Below are positions 38,206 to 45,540 of a DNA stretch of 64,000 nucleotides, one piece after another (position 1 is the stretch's first letter; every line of letters starts with the position of its first letter). The notes under the pieces are model-generated. The model did no database searches. It was not told the origin of the DNA and saw nothing but the letters and a program-made list of their open reading frames with translations. Origin of the DNA: Leucobacter insecticola. Lineage in GTDB: Bacteria; Actinomycetota; Actinomycetes; Actinomycetales; Microbacteriaceae. The stretch is from the NCBI RefSeq assembly GCF_011382965.1, contig NZ_CP049934.1:1860001-1924000 (forward strand), in the 5' to 3' direction. Made by a program: the position numbers and the translations under genes.

Positions 38206-38233
38206 AGCTGACATAATATAGATTATCGTGCTT
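38206..38233 (-). other. Candidate dif (XerCD) recombination site
   Basis: Read on the minus strand, this 28-bp stretch has a GATAAT-ending left arm, the 6-bp centre CTATAT-like spacer, and a right arm ATTATGTCA. Compared with the actinobacterial dif consensus as I remember it, 21 of 28 positions agree, including all of GATAAT and ATTATGTCA. The site is intergenic. Genes to the left are mostly on + and those just to the right mostly on -, as expected around a replication terminus. I cannot test GC skew or uniqueness here. Confidence 0.55.
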
Positions 38234-38258
38234 ACCGCGGAGCGGTGTACGATAATCT
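38220..38258. repeat. Nested inverted repeat next to the dif-like site
   Basis: AGATTATCGT (38220-38229) pairs with ACGATAATCT (38249-38258), and inside it ACCGC (38234-38238) pairs with GCGGT (38242-38246). The left arm is the XerC-side arm of the dif-like site, so the element contains a second, inverted XerC-like arm about 20 bases away without a matching XerD arm. The whole can fold as a cruciform. Confidence 0.7.
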
Positions 38259-38290
38259 ACCGTGGGCTGGGAAGCTTGGGTGCGTGTCTT

Positions 38291-38334
38291 GGGTACGAAC
38301 CCTGGGTGCTTGTCTGGGTACGAACCCTGGGTGC
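38291..38334. repeat. Tandem repeat, 25-bp period
   Basis: GGGTACGAACCCTGGGTGC occurs at 38291-38309 and again at 38316-38334. Degenerate copies flank it (CTTGGGTGCGTGTC from 38275; CTTGAGTGCGTGTC from 38338). Each unit contains the small inverted repeat GGGTACGAACCC. Confidence 0.8.
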
Positions 38335-38440
38335 GTTCTTGAGTGCGTGTCACAACGCTGGTACGGAGTGCTGTGTGCGCAGATGGTTGTTATCGGTGCG
38401 CATAAGAACGACTTGCGCACACGCTGGGTTCATGCTGGCG

Positions 38441-38472
38441 TGCCAGGCTCGCAGGTGTGCCAGGCTCGCAGG
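38441..38472. repeat. Tandem repeat, 17-bp period
   Basis: TGCCAGGCTCGCAGG occurs at 38441-38455 and 38458-38472, followed by a partial third copy (CTCGCCAGG). It lies just before the 3' end of the PAP2 gene. The 331-base gap 38162-38492 contains no gene that I can support. Confidence 0.75.
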
Positions 38473-38492
38473 CTCGCCAGGTTCGTTCAGGA

Positions 38493-39286
38493 CTAGCCGT
38501 TGCTCAGAAGGAACAGCGAGCGTGACGCAAGCGTCGAGGCCGCAGCCGCCGCGAGCTGACCGGCATCGAGCATCAGCGCCTGGCTCGTGTTCGCAGCAGC
38601 AACGATCGTGAACACCATTGCCACGAGCACCAGGCCCCAGCCAATCACCGCCATAACAATGCTCAGTGTGCGTCCCAGTTGTACCGAACCCCGAGAGGTC
38701 GCAGGCCTCATGATCGTGGCAACCGCAAACGCGCTCACACACAGCGCGATCGCACCGAACACATCACTCGGGCGGTGCCATCCGTACGCGAGCAACTGCC
38801 AGCCGACCGCTGAGAGCAATACGGATCCCCGAGCATCACCAGCCCGCGCATCTTCGCGGGCACCGCCCAGATCAGCGCCGCAACAAGTACCGCAAAGAAC
38901 GTCATGTGGCCGCTCGGGAACGTATTGGGCGCATCAAGCTCAAACAGCCCCGGCCGCGTCAGTAGTCGCAGTTTCAACAGCTGGGAGGCCGCCAAGACAC
39001 ACAGCGAGACCGTCAGAACGCCGATGCCGCGCCGGAAACCATGCACCCACCACGCCAGTGCGCTGACGGCGAGCAATGAGAACGCCACCGATGGCACCGA
39101 CACCAGATTCAGCGGTGCCGGCGGATCGGTGGTGAATCTCGCCGCGTCAAGCACACTCGCCTCAGCCTGCTGCCCGAGCGCGCTCTGCACACCGAGTACA
39201 TACGATCCGACGCCCACAGCGACCCAGAACAGGAGCGACCACAGCGCCCCCAAACGACGTCTGGTGTCGAGGCCCGCCACACTCAC
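38493..39286 (-). CDS. PAP2-family membrane phosphatase, one apparent frameshift
   Basis: About 264 residues after repair. It has several transmembrane helices and the last two PAP2 phosphatase motifs: FPSGHMTFFAV (Ser-Gly-His) and, in the repaired frame, GWHRPSDVFGA (His and Asp). Motif 1 is weakly represented by KLRLLTRPGL. PAP2 enzymes dephosphorylate lipid phosphates such as phosphatidate or undecaprenyl diphosphate. The frame breaks at the C run 38827-38830 on the plus strand (between MLG and SVLLSAVGW). GTG 39286 overlaps the upstream methyltransferase stop as GTGA. Confidence 0.83.
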
Positions 39287-40109
39287 GACTCCCCCGCTCG
39301 CTGGTCTGCGGTGCGAACCGCCCACAACGCCAGGGCCGCGGCCGTGGAAACATTGAGTGAATCAACGCCGTGTTCCATCGGGATCAGGATCGTGCGTGCC
39401 GCCGAGGCCAGTGCGCGACGGCTCAGCCCCTCCCCCTCCGTACCAAACAGGAGCGCGAGCTTGTCTGGCAAATGCTGGGCATAATCCGCAAGATCCTCGG
39501 CGTCGTCGCGCAGCGCAAACGCGGCCAGCTCGTAGCCTTCCTCACGAAACATCGGCCCGGCAACGGGCCACTCCGGGAGTCGTGCCCACGGCACCTGCAA
39601 CACCGCCCCCATGCTCACGCGAACCGCCCGACGATAGAGCGGATCGGCGCACGCCGGCGACAACAGCACGGCGTCCGCCCCGAGCGCCGCCACCGAACGA
39701 AACACCGCCCCCACATTGGTGTGGTCCGCGAGGTCCTCAAGCACCACCACCCGCCGCGAGCGCCGCAGAAGTTCGACCGGATCCAGTTGCGGGGCCGATG
39801 CATCGACGCCAGCGCTCCACGGTGCAGATGAAACCCCGTCAGCGTCTCGAGCTGCACGGAGTCCCCCACGTACACCGGCACCTCCGGGTGATCCGCGAGT
39901 AGCGGCTCGACGCGCGGCAGCCATTCTTTAAGGAGGAGCAGCGAGCGCGGAACGTGCCTCGCGCGCAATGCCCGCTCGATCACCTTCGGGGATTCAGCAA
40001 GGTACAGCCCCTCCGCGGGCTCCCGGACGCGCCGCAGCGCCACATCCGTGAGCTGCGTGTAGTCAGCGAGTTCGGGAGCGGCAAGGTCAGTAATATGCGT
40101 GACCCTCAC
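39283..40109 (-). CDS. TrmH/SpoU-family RNA 2'-O-methyltransferase, one apparent frameshift
   Basis: About 275 residues after repair. The N-terminal substrate-binding domain (EGLYLAESPKVIERALRARH) is followed by a SPOUT domain with its three motifs: VVVLEDLADHTNVGAVFRSV, LALLFGTEGEGLS and ILIPMEHGVDSLNVSTAAAL. It should methylate a ribose in rRNA or tRNA; the site is unknown. The frame breaks at the G run 39791-39794 on the plus strand: after ASMHRP the protein should run PQLDPVELLRR. GTG 40109 overlaps the hydrolase stop (GTGA), so hydrolase, methyltransferase and PAP2 form one coupled operon. Confidence 0.87.
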
Positions 40110-41020
40110 GCGACACACTCGCTCACCGTGCTGGCCGGCGTGTCTGCTGCCGTTTCAACAAGGAACTCGCTGATGAACGCCACCGCGTCCGCGACCGCCT
40201 CGTAGTGCACGAGGTGACCGGTGCCGGGAATGATGCGTAGGCGCGATCCTGGAACCCGATGCTTCAGTTCAAGCTGCTTCGAGAGGTCGGTAATATCGTC
40301 GCGCTCCCCCGCAATCAGCAGTGTCGGCCGGTCAAAAGACGCGCAGTACTCGAGTACGGTATGAGATACCGACGCGCGGAAAGACTGCAGCAGCGTAGAC
40401 GGATCCGAAAAGGTGCTGAAATACTGAGCGTGCTGGCCGTGGATCCAGGCCCGTAGCTCGGGATTCCCGGTCTTTGCCATGACCTCGCTCATCGCACGGA
40501 CGATCAGCGGGTTTCCCAGCAACTGCTTCGCCGCAGGCGCGGGCAGGATCTCGGCGGTCCGGTAGTACCCGATCGTCAGCTTCGTCAGCGCCCCCTTCGG
40601 CCCCTCAAGCGCCGGCGCAGATATGGGGTTGATGAGAATAATTCTGCTCGGATCGAGTCCACCAGCAATCGCGGCGGACACAACGAGAGATCCGAATGAG
40701 TGCCCCAGGATCGCATGACCCTCCGGCGCGACCTCGGCGGCAAACGCTCGCAGCCACTCGCCGTAAAGCTCGATCGTGTGCTCGCGGCCTGGGATCGCCG
40801 GGGTCTCACCGAAGCCAGGCAGATCCGGCACGATTGTGCGCACACTCGGCAGTACCGCAGCAACCTCGCGGGCAATCTCCTCAAGGCCGTGGTGATCCCC
40901 CCGAAAACCATGGACCAAGATCAGGGGTGTGCCCGCAGGATCGCCATACTGCCAGGCGCGAGTCTGGATACCGAGCGTCGGTACACCAAATGGGCGAGCA
41001 GAAACGAGAGCGGAAGTCAC
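40106..41020 (-). CDS. Alpha/beta-fold hydrolase
   Basis: A 304-residue hydrolase with the oxyanion loop VHGFRGDHHG, the nucleophile elbow GHSFGS (about residue 107), a probable catalytic Asp in AGERDDITD and His in GTGHLVHYE. The cap region (about 150-220) is helical. No signal peptide. The substrate is unknown; esterase or lipase activity is the general expectation. It is first in a three-gene operon ending with the PAP2 phosphatase. Confidence 0.85.
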   Translation of the reverse strand: MTSALVSARPFGVPTLGIQTRAWQYGDPAGTPLILVHGFRGDHHGLEEIAREVAAVLPSVRTIVPDLPGFGETPAIPGREHTIELYGEWLRAFAAEVAPEGHAILGHSFGSLVVSAAIAGGLDPSRIILINPISAPALEGPKGALTKLTIGYYRTAEILPAPAAKQLLGNPLIVRAMSEVMAKTGNPELRAWIHGQHAQYFSTFSDPSTLLQSFRASVSHTVLEYCASFDRPTLLIAGERDDITDLSKQLELKHRVPGSRLRIIPGTGHLVHYEAVADAVAFISEFLVETAADTPASTVSECVA

Positions 41021-41083
41021 GAGATAATCCTAGCGAGGCCACTCTGGCAGGCGGCTGCGCTTACCCGAGTGCTCCGCAATCTC

Positions 41084-41250
41084 CTAGTGTCCCGTGTCGC
41101 AAGTTGCTTTGCAGATAGCGGTGCTCCGGTGGATGCAGCGCGAGGCGGAGGAGTGAGGCGATGCCGTTGCATCGTCGAGTGACGACAACGACGCGATGCG
41201 CCGCCGGAGTGCCGGGATATGTGAAGCGAATTTGCGACACGGGACACTAG
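41084..41250. mobile_element. 167-bp palindromic MITE with CTAG target duplication
   Basis: The termini are perfect inverted repeats: CTAGTGTCCCGTGTCGCAA (41084-41102) and TTGCGACACGGGACACTAG (41232-41250). CTAG at each end is best read as a 4-bp target duplication, leaving 15-bp terminal repeats TGTCCCGTGTCGCAA. Weaker complementarity continues about 30 bases inward. There is no transposase gene, so it is non-autonomous. CTAG/TA-type targets suggest an IS5-related transposase, which is inference. A further end of the same family is at 55505-55523. Confidence 0.8.
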
Positions 41251-41285
41251 CACTCGATAGCATCGAAGATAACGAAAGGAGCACC

Positions 41286-41981
41286 GTGACCTCACCTCTC
41301 CCGCTCTGGGCCTCAAATCTCGCCGTGTTCGACACGGAAACGACGGGCATCGACACTTCGCAGGCGCGGATCGTGAGCGCCACGATTGCGTTGCTCGGCC
41401 CTGATGAAGAGGTTGTTGAACGATACGACTGGCTCCTGAACCCCGGAATCGAGATCCCCGCGGCCGCCGAGCGCGTGCACGGTATCAGCACCCAGATCGC
41501 CCGTGCCAGCGGCATCGACGCCGCAGTGGGGGTGCAACAGATTGTCGTGCAACTGGCCGAGATGATCGAGCGCGGCTTCCCAATCGTCGCTTACAACGCT
41601 CCCTATGATCTGACGCTGCTGCGTGCGGAGGCCGAACGCTACGGGGTGCCGTGGCCTGCCGACCTCTCCCCCGTGATCGATCCGTTGATCATTGACAAGC
41701 AGTTTGATCGCTACCGCAAGGGCAAGCGCACGCTCGAGGCAGTCTCTGCCCACCACGGTGTCGAGATTGGCACGGCGCACGATGCCGGGGACGACGCGAT
41801 CGCCGCGGGTCGGGTGTTGCAGCGGATCGCGCGCAAGTACGCAGACGTGATCCCCAGCGACCTCGAAGACCTGCACCGTGCACAGATTGCCTGGGCGGCG
41901 GCGCAGGCGGCGAGCTATCAGGAGTTCAGGCGGCGCCAGGATCCGAGTTTCGTGGCGGACGGCAGCTGGCCGTTGCGCTGA
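41286..41981 (+). CDS. DEDDh 3'-5' exonuclease (DNA polymerase III epsilon-like)
   Basis: A 231-residue exonuclease of the RNase T/DnaQ superfamily. Exo I is FDTETTGID (about residue 16), Exo II is AYNAPYDLTLL (about 100), and Exo III has HDAGDDAIAAGRVL (His and Asp). It probably degrades DNA or RNA 3' ends; a stand-alone protein of this type is common in actinobacteria. GTG 41286 follows GAAAGGAG. A longer in-frame start at 41196 lies inside the MITE and is rejected. Confidence 0.88.
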   Translation: MTSPLPLWASNLAVFDTETTGIDTSQARIVSATIALLGPDEEVVERYDWLLNPGIEIPAAAERVHGISTQIARASGIDAAVGVQQIVVQLAEMIERGFPIVAYNAPYDLTLLRAEAERYGVPWPADLSPVIDPLIIDKQFDRYRKGKRTLEAVSAHHGVEIGTAHDAGDDAIAAGRVLQRIARKYADVIPSDLEDLHRAQIAWAAAQAASYQEFRRRQDPSFVADGSWPLR

Positions 41982-41995
41982 TCTTGCACAGAAAC

Positions 41996-42035
41996 AAAAG
42001 GGTGGTGAGGATCCGAAGATCCCCACCACCCTTTT
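41996..42035. terminator. Bidirectional terminator between the exonuclease and rpmE2 genes
   Basis: AAAAGGGTGGTG (41997-42008) with GGATC, loop CGAA, then GATCC and CACCACCCTTTT: a stem of about 17 bp with one mismatch. A run of A precedes it and a run of T follows, so it can act on both strands. Confidence 0.85.
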
Positions 42036-42052
42036 GCGTAAAAGCTTGGAGC

Positions 42053-42301
42053 TTAGGCGCCGAAGCCCTTGAAGCGCTGGTTGAACTTCTCCACGCGGCC
42101 GGCGGAGTCCATGATGCGCTGCTTGCCCGTGTAGAACGGGTGCGATGCGCTGGAGATCTCAACGTCGATGACCGGGTAGGTCGCACCGTCGAGTTCGATC
42201 GTCTTGCTGCTACCCAGCGTTGAGCGGGTGAGGAAGGTCTCGCCCGAAGCGAGGTCGCGGAAGACGATTGCGTTGTACTCGGGGTGGATATCGGTCTTCA
42301 T
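42053..42301 (-). CDS. rpmE2: 50S ribosomal protein L31, type B
   Basis: An 82-residue ribosomal protein of the zinc-independent L31 type: [35 protein letters not shown], and [20 protein letters not shown]. It has no cysteines, unlike zinc-binding L31, and such paralogues usually replace it under zinc limitation. ATG 42301 follows AAGGAC; an in-frame start at 42343 is rejected. A likely extended -10 (TGCTAAAGT) lies about 85 bases upstream on this strand. Confidence 0.95.
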   Translation of the reverse strand: MKTDIHPEYNAIVFRDLASGETFLTRSTLGSSKTIELDGATYPVIDVEISSASHPFYTGKQRIMDSAGRVEKFNQRFKGFGA

Positions 42302-42421
42302 GAGTGTCCTTATATTGAGTCGGATATGGTGCGTCTCGCGCACAGAGTCTTGCGGTGTGACCGCGCCAAGGTTCTACTTTAGCAGAACTCGCGGCCGAAA
42401 CGCTGCATCCGGGGTATCGGG

Positions 42422-43207
42422 TTACGGGCGTGCAACGGCGGCATAGCGGCCGTCGTGCGCGGTGAGCTCAAATGGCATGCCGAAGGTGGCCTCAAGGTTG
42501 TCAGCGGTGAGGGTCGTCGCCATCGGGCCGATCGCCTGAATGCGGCCCGCTTTCAACATCATGACGTGGGTGAAGCCCGGCGGGATTTCTTCGACGTGGT
42601 GAGTGACCATCACCATGGCGGGAGAAGAAGGTGACTGCGCGAAACCTGACAGCATCTGCAGCAGCCGTTCCCTCGCGCCCAGATCCAAGCTCGCGCTCGG
42701 TTCATCGAGCAGCAGGACCTCCGGGTCGGTCATCACGGCCCGCGCGATCAGTGCGCGCTTGCGCTCTCCGTCGCTCAGCGTCCCGAAAGTGTGGTCGGCG
42801 AAGCCGGCAAGATCCCACTCCGCAAGAATGCGCTCGGCCTGTCGAATGTCGATGTCTTCGTAGTGCTCGTTCCAGCGACCCTCGACGGAATAGGCCGCCG
42901 TCAGCACCAGATCACGCACGATTTCGTTCGCCGGGATCCTGCGGGCGGTCGCAGAGGACACAAAGCCGATCCGATTGCGCAACTCGAAAATGTCGACGCG
43001 ACCGAGGCGCTTGTCGAGCACATCGACGGTGCCGGTGGTCGGGTAGTCGTTTGCGGTCGCGAGCTTCATGACGGTCGTTTTTCCGGCGCCGTTTGGCCCC
43101 AGGATCACCCAGCGGTCGCTGTCGGTCACGGTCCAGTCCACGCCGTCCAAGATTGGACGACCGTTCCGCAGATAAGAGACATCGGTGAAGCGCAGCACGT
43201 TGACCAT
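42422..43207 (-). CDS. ABC transporter ATP-binding protein
   Basis: A 261-residue ATPase with Walker A ILGPNGAGKTTVMKL, signature LSDGERKRALIARA, Walker B EVLLLDEPSASLD and the switch His in MVTHHVEEIP. No permease or membrane gene is adjacent, so its partner is unknown. It resembles soluble YlmA/ModF-like ATPases found alone in actinobacteria. It is divergent from serB. Confidence 0.85.
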   Translation of the reverse strand: MVNVLRFTDVSYLRNGRPILDGVDWTVTDSDRWVILGPNGAGKTTVMKLATANDYPTTGTVDVLDKRLGRVDIFELRNRIGFVSSATARRIPANEIVRDLVLTAAYSVEGRWNEHYEDIDIRQAERILAEWDLAGFADHTFGTLSDGERKRALIARAVMTDPEVLLLDEPSASLDLGARERLLQMLSGFAQSPSSPAMVMVTHHVEEIPPGFTHVMMLKAGRIQAIGPMATTLTADNLEATFGMPFELTAHDGRYAAVARP

Positions 43208-43275
43208 GATCGTAAGCCTAGCCAGTCGAAGCGGATCTCGTGGGCGGCACCCCGAAGATGCCTGCAGACATTCTC

Positions 43276-43281
43276 TAGACT
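43276..43281 (+). promoter_or_regulatory. -10 element TAGACT for a leaderless serB transcript
   Basis: TAGACT ends 7 bases before the serB ATG at 43289. No Shine-Dalgarno sequence fits between them. Confidence 0.45.
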
Positions 43282-43288
43282 GGACCGC

Positions 43289-43926
43289 ATGACTGTTTCA
43301 CCGCTGCTCGTTCTTGATTGCGATTCGACCACTATTCAAGACGAGGTGATCGAACTGATCGCGGAGGTTGCGGGCACCCGAGAACGGGTCGCTGAGATCA
43401 CCGAGCGCGCGATGCGGGGCGAACTCGACTTTTCGGAGAGTCTGGGCGAGCGTGTCGCAACTCTCGCGGGCACCCCCGAGTCGGTGTTCCAGGAGGCCTA
43501 CGATCGGGTGCGCCTCTCCCCGGGATCCGTGAACTCATCGAGGAAGTGCACGCGCGCGGGGGCAAGGTGGGCGTCGTTTCGGGCGGCTTCCACGAGGTGT
43601 TGGATCCGCTCGCGGCGGATCTCGGTCTCGACTTTTGGCGCGCGAACCGGCTTGAGGTGGTCGACGGGCTGCTCACCGGGCGCACGGTCGGGCCGATCAT
43701 TGACGCGCGGGCGAAGGCAGCGGCGCTCACAGAATGGGCTGCAGCGAGCGGGATCCCGGTCTCACGGTCCGTCGCGATCGGCGACGGCGCCAACGACCTC
43801 GACATGATGCGGGTCGCGGGGCTCGGGATCGCCTACAACGGCAAACCGATCGTGCGCGAACAGGCTGACGTCTCGATTGAGGAGGACCTCGCGCTCGTGA
43901 TCCCGCTACTGCAGCGGTTGGGCTGA
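43289..43926 (+). CDS. serB: Phosphoserine phosphatase, one apparent frameshift
   Basis: About 212 residues after repair. HAD-superfamily motifs are present: motif I LVLDCDSTTIQDE, motif II VGVVSGGFHEVLDP, and the acidic motif VAIGDGANDLDMM. It releases serine from 3-phosphoserine, the last step of serine synthesis. There is no N-terminal ACT domain. The frame breaks near 43518-43524 (CCCCGGG): LSP should continue GIRELIEEVHARGG, and one extra C or G restores it. It is divergent from the ABC ATPase gene. Confidence 0.9.
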
Positions 43927-44031
43927 GGCTTGACTAGTGGCCCATGCCCGGCCAGCCGCTTGATGCAACGCATCGCGTTGCGCGGCGATGCCGCCGGGGC
44001 CGCCCTCGGCCACGGGTATTTGGCATTGAGA

Positions 44032-44064
44032 GGGTCATTATGTTGCGAAGCAACTCAATGACCC
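44032..44064. repeat. Stem-loop at the 3' end of fabG
   Basis: GGGTCATT (44032-44039) pairs with AATGACCC (44057-44064), with an inner GTTGC/GCAAC stem. It overlaps the fabG stop codon. No U tract follows, so a terminator role is uncertain. The rest of 43927-44054 is GC-rich with short inverted motifs and no gene. Confidence 0.5.
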
Positions 44065-44765
44065 ATGCCAAGGCCGCCATCAATGGGGATGACGGCGCCC
44101 GAAATGTATGCCGCATCGTCACCGGCGAGGAACGAAACCGCTCCAGCGATCTCGGCCACCTGGCCGAAGCGGGCGGCCGGGATCTGCGATAGGTACTGTT
44201 TCTGCTGATCCTCCCCCAACGCCGCAGTCATATCAGTTTCGATAAACCCCGGAGCGATCACGTTGGCTGTGATGCCGCGCGAACCCAGCTCTCGGGTGAG
44301 CGAGCGCGCAAAGCCGACGAGTGCCGCCTTCGAAGATGAGTAGTTGATCTGCCCTGGCGAACCGTAGAGCGCCACAACGCTCGACATCAAAATGACCCGG
44401 CCGAAGCGTCCCTTGAGCAACCCTTTTGCCGCGCGCTTTACGACGCGGAAGGTACCCGTGAGATTCGTATCGATGACGCTCGTGAACTCCTCCTCTGACA
44501 TGCGCAGCAAGAGGGTGTCGCGCGTGATCCCCGCGTTGGCCACGATGACCTCGACGGCTCCCAGCTCGGCCTCGATCTGTGTAAACGCGGCGTCAATTGA
44601 GGCGGCATCCGTCATCTCGGCGTGCACCGTCAGCGATCCCGCCGGTCCACTGCCCGAGCGGGCGGTGACAGCGACGCGGTGCCCGTCGGCGATCATGCGT
44701 TCCGCGATGGCATAACCGATGCCACGGTTGCCGCCAGTCACCAGTACGGTGCGAGAAGTGCTCAT
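44055..44765 (-). CDS. fabG: 3-oxoacyl-ACP reductase (SDR family)
   Basis: A 236-residue SDR with the NADP site VTGGNRGIGYAIAERM, NAG motif VIVANAGITRD, active-site Ser in VILMSSVVALYG and the YxxxK motif in INYSSSKAALVGFARSL. The C-terminus carries VIAPGFIETDMT and ISGAVIPIDGGLGMGH. This fits FabG, which reduces 3-ketoacyl-ACP in fatty acid elongation. ATG 44765 has AAAGGG upstream. No other fab genes are adjacent, so a different ketone substrate is possible. Confidence 0.88.
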   Translation of the reverse strand: MSTSRTVLVTGGNRGIGYAIAERMIADGHRVAVTARSGSGPAGSLTVHAEMTDAASIDAAFTQIEAELGAVEVIVANAGITRDTLLLRMSEEEFTSVIDTNLTGTFRVVKRAAKGLLKGRFGRVILMSSVVALYGSPGQINYSSSKAALVGFARSLTRELGSRGITANVIAPGFIETDMTAALGEDQQKQYLSQIPAARFGQVAEIAGAVSFLAGDDAAYISGAVIPIDGGLGMGH

Positions 44766-44863
44766 GGGGTCCCTTTCAGTTGGAAAAGCGCGTCTCCAAG
44801 CCTAGTCGGGGCGAAGCCTCAGCGTGACCGCGTAGGCTAGTTGAGGCATCGGAGAAGGGGCGC

Positions 44864-45298
44864 ATGGCGAAGAACTACAGCGTAACCTCGGCCGGGGTGA
44901 ACCCCGCCGAGGACCGCGCGCACCGTATGCGCATGTATTTCATGGCGATGTCGCTGCGTGTGCTGTGCATCGGTTCCCTGTTTTGGGTGCGCGGATGGTG
45001 GATTTTGCTCGTGGGCGCCGGAGCTGTGTTCCTCCCCTGGTTCGCCGTGATGATCGCAAACGCTGTGGCCCACGGCGGAGAACAAACGCCCGAGGCACCT
45101 GATCCGCTGCAGCTGCAGACGGGCACGCAGGAAGCCCCCGTGGCGGAAGAGGCTTCTGAAGTGCTGCTGGTGGTAGATGTGGATCCTGAGCGACGGTCGT
45201 CGCGCGCAGATGCCGAACCCGCGACGGAACCCGCGGCGGAACCCGCGGCGGAACCACCGACGGAACCTCCGACGGACCTCCGGAGTGATGAAACGTGA
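44864..45298 (+). CDS. DUF3099 membrane protein
   Basis: A 144-residue protein. The N-terminal part (YSVTSAGVNPAEDRAHRM) and two closely spaced transmembrane helices (about 25-45 and 47-68) match the actinobacterial DUF3099 family. The C-terminal tail is acidic with short repeats (EPATEPAAEPAAEPPTEPPT). The function is unknown. ATG 44864 follows GGAGAAGGGG. Its stop overlaps the start of the next gene (GTGA). Confidence 0.83.
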   Translation: MAKNYSVTSAGVNPAEDRAHRMRMYFMAMSLRVLCIGSLFWVRGWWILLVGAGAVFLPWFAVMIANAVAHGGEQTPEAPDPLQLQTGTQEAPVAEEASEVLLVVDVDPERRSSRADAEPATEPAAEPAAEPPTEPPTDLRSDET

Positions 45299-45540
45299 AT
45301 GCAGCGGTCCTCGGCGGTCTGAGCCTCGGGGGTGAGGCCTCCAGGCGCTTCGAATGCTCGCGTGCCGCCTGCACCCAAGAAGCGAGCTGGGGTATTCAGT
45401 GGCGCAACCCCAAGATCCACAGCGAGGATCGACGGAAGACGTGGCTGGCCTGCGACGAACATCTCTCGATGTTGCGTGACTTTCTCGAAGCGCGCTCCTT
45501 TCCGTTAACCGTTGTAGGGGTGAGTGAGCTTGATGGCTGA
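45295..45540 (+). CDS. Small cysteine-containing protein of unknown function
   Basis: An 81-residue protein with a possible zinc site: Cys in RFECSRAAC (two Cys six residues apart) and Cys/His in WLACDEHL. Homologues sit next to SURF1 in many actinobacteria and are sometimes mislabelled acetone carboxylase; I give no function. GTG 45295 overlaps the DUF3099 stop, and the SURF1 ATG lies inside its 3' end, so the three genes are coupled. Confidence 0.72.
   Translation: MNAAVLGGLSLGGEASRRFECSRAACTQEASWGIQWRNPKIHSEDRRKTWLACDEHLSMLRDFLEARSFPLTVVGVSELDG

Noticed and set aside
38228..38611. Frames through the repeat region at 38.2-38.6 kb
   Set aside because: They are made of translated tandem repeats and have no Shine-Dalgarno sequence or family resemblance.
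41196..41285. Upstream in-frame extension of the exonuclease
   Set aside because: It lies in the MITE and gap; GTG 41286 has a good Shine-Dalgarno sequence and starts right before the exonuclease fold.
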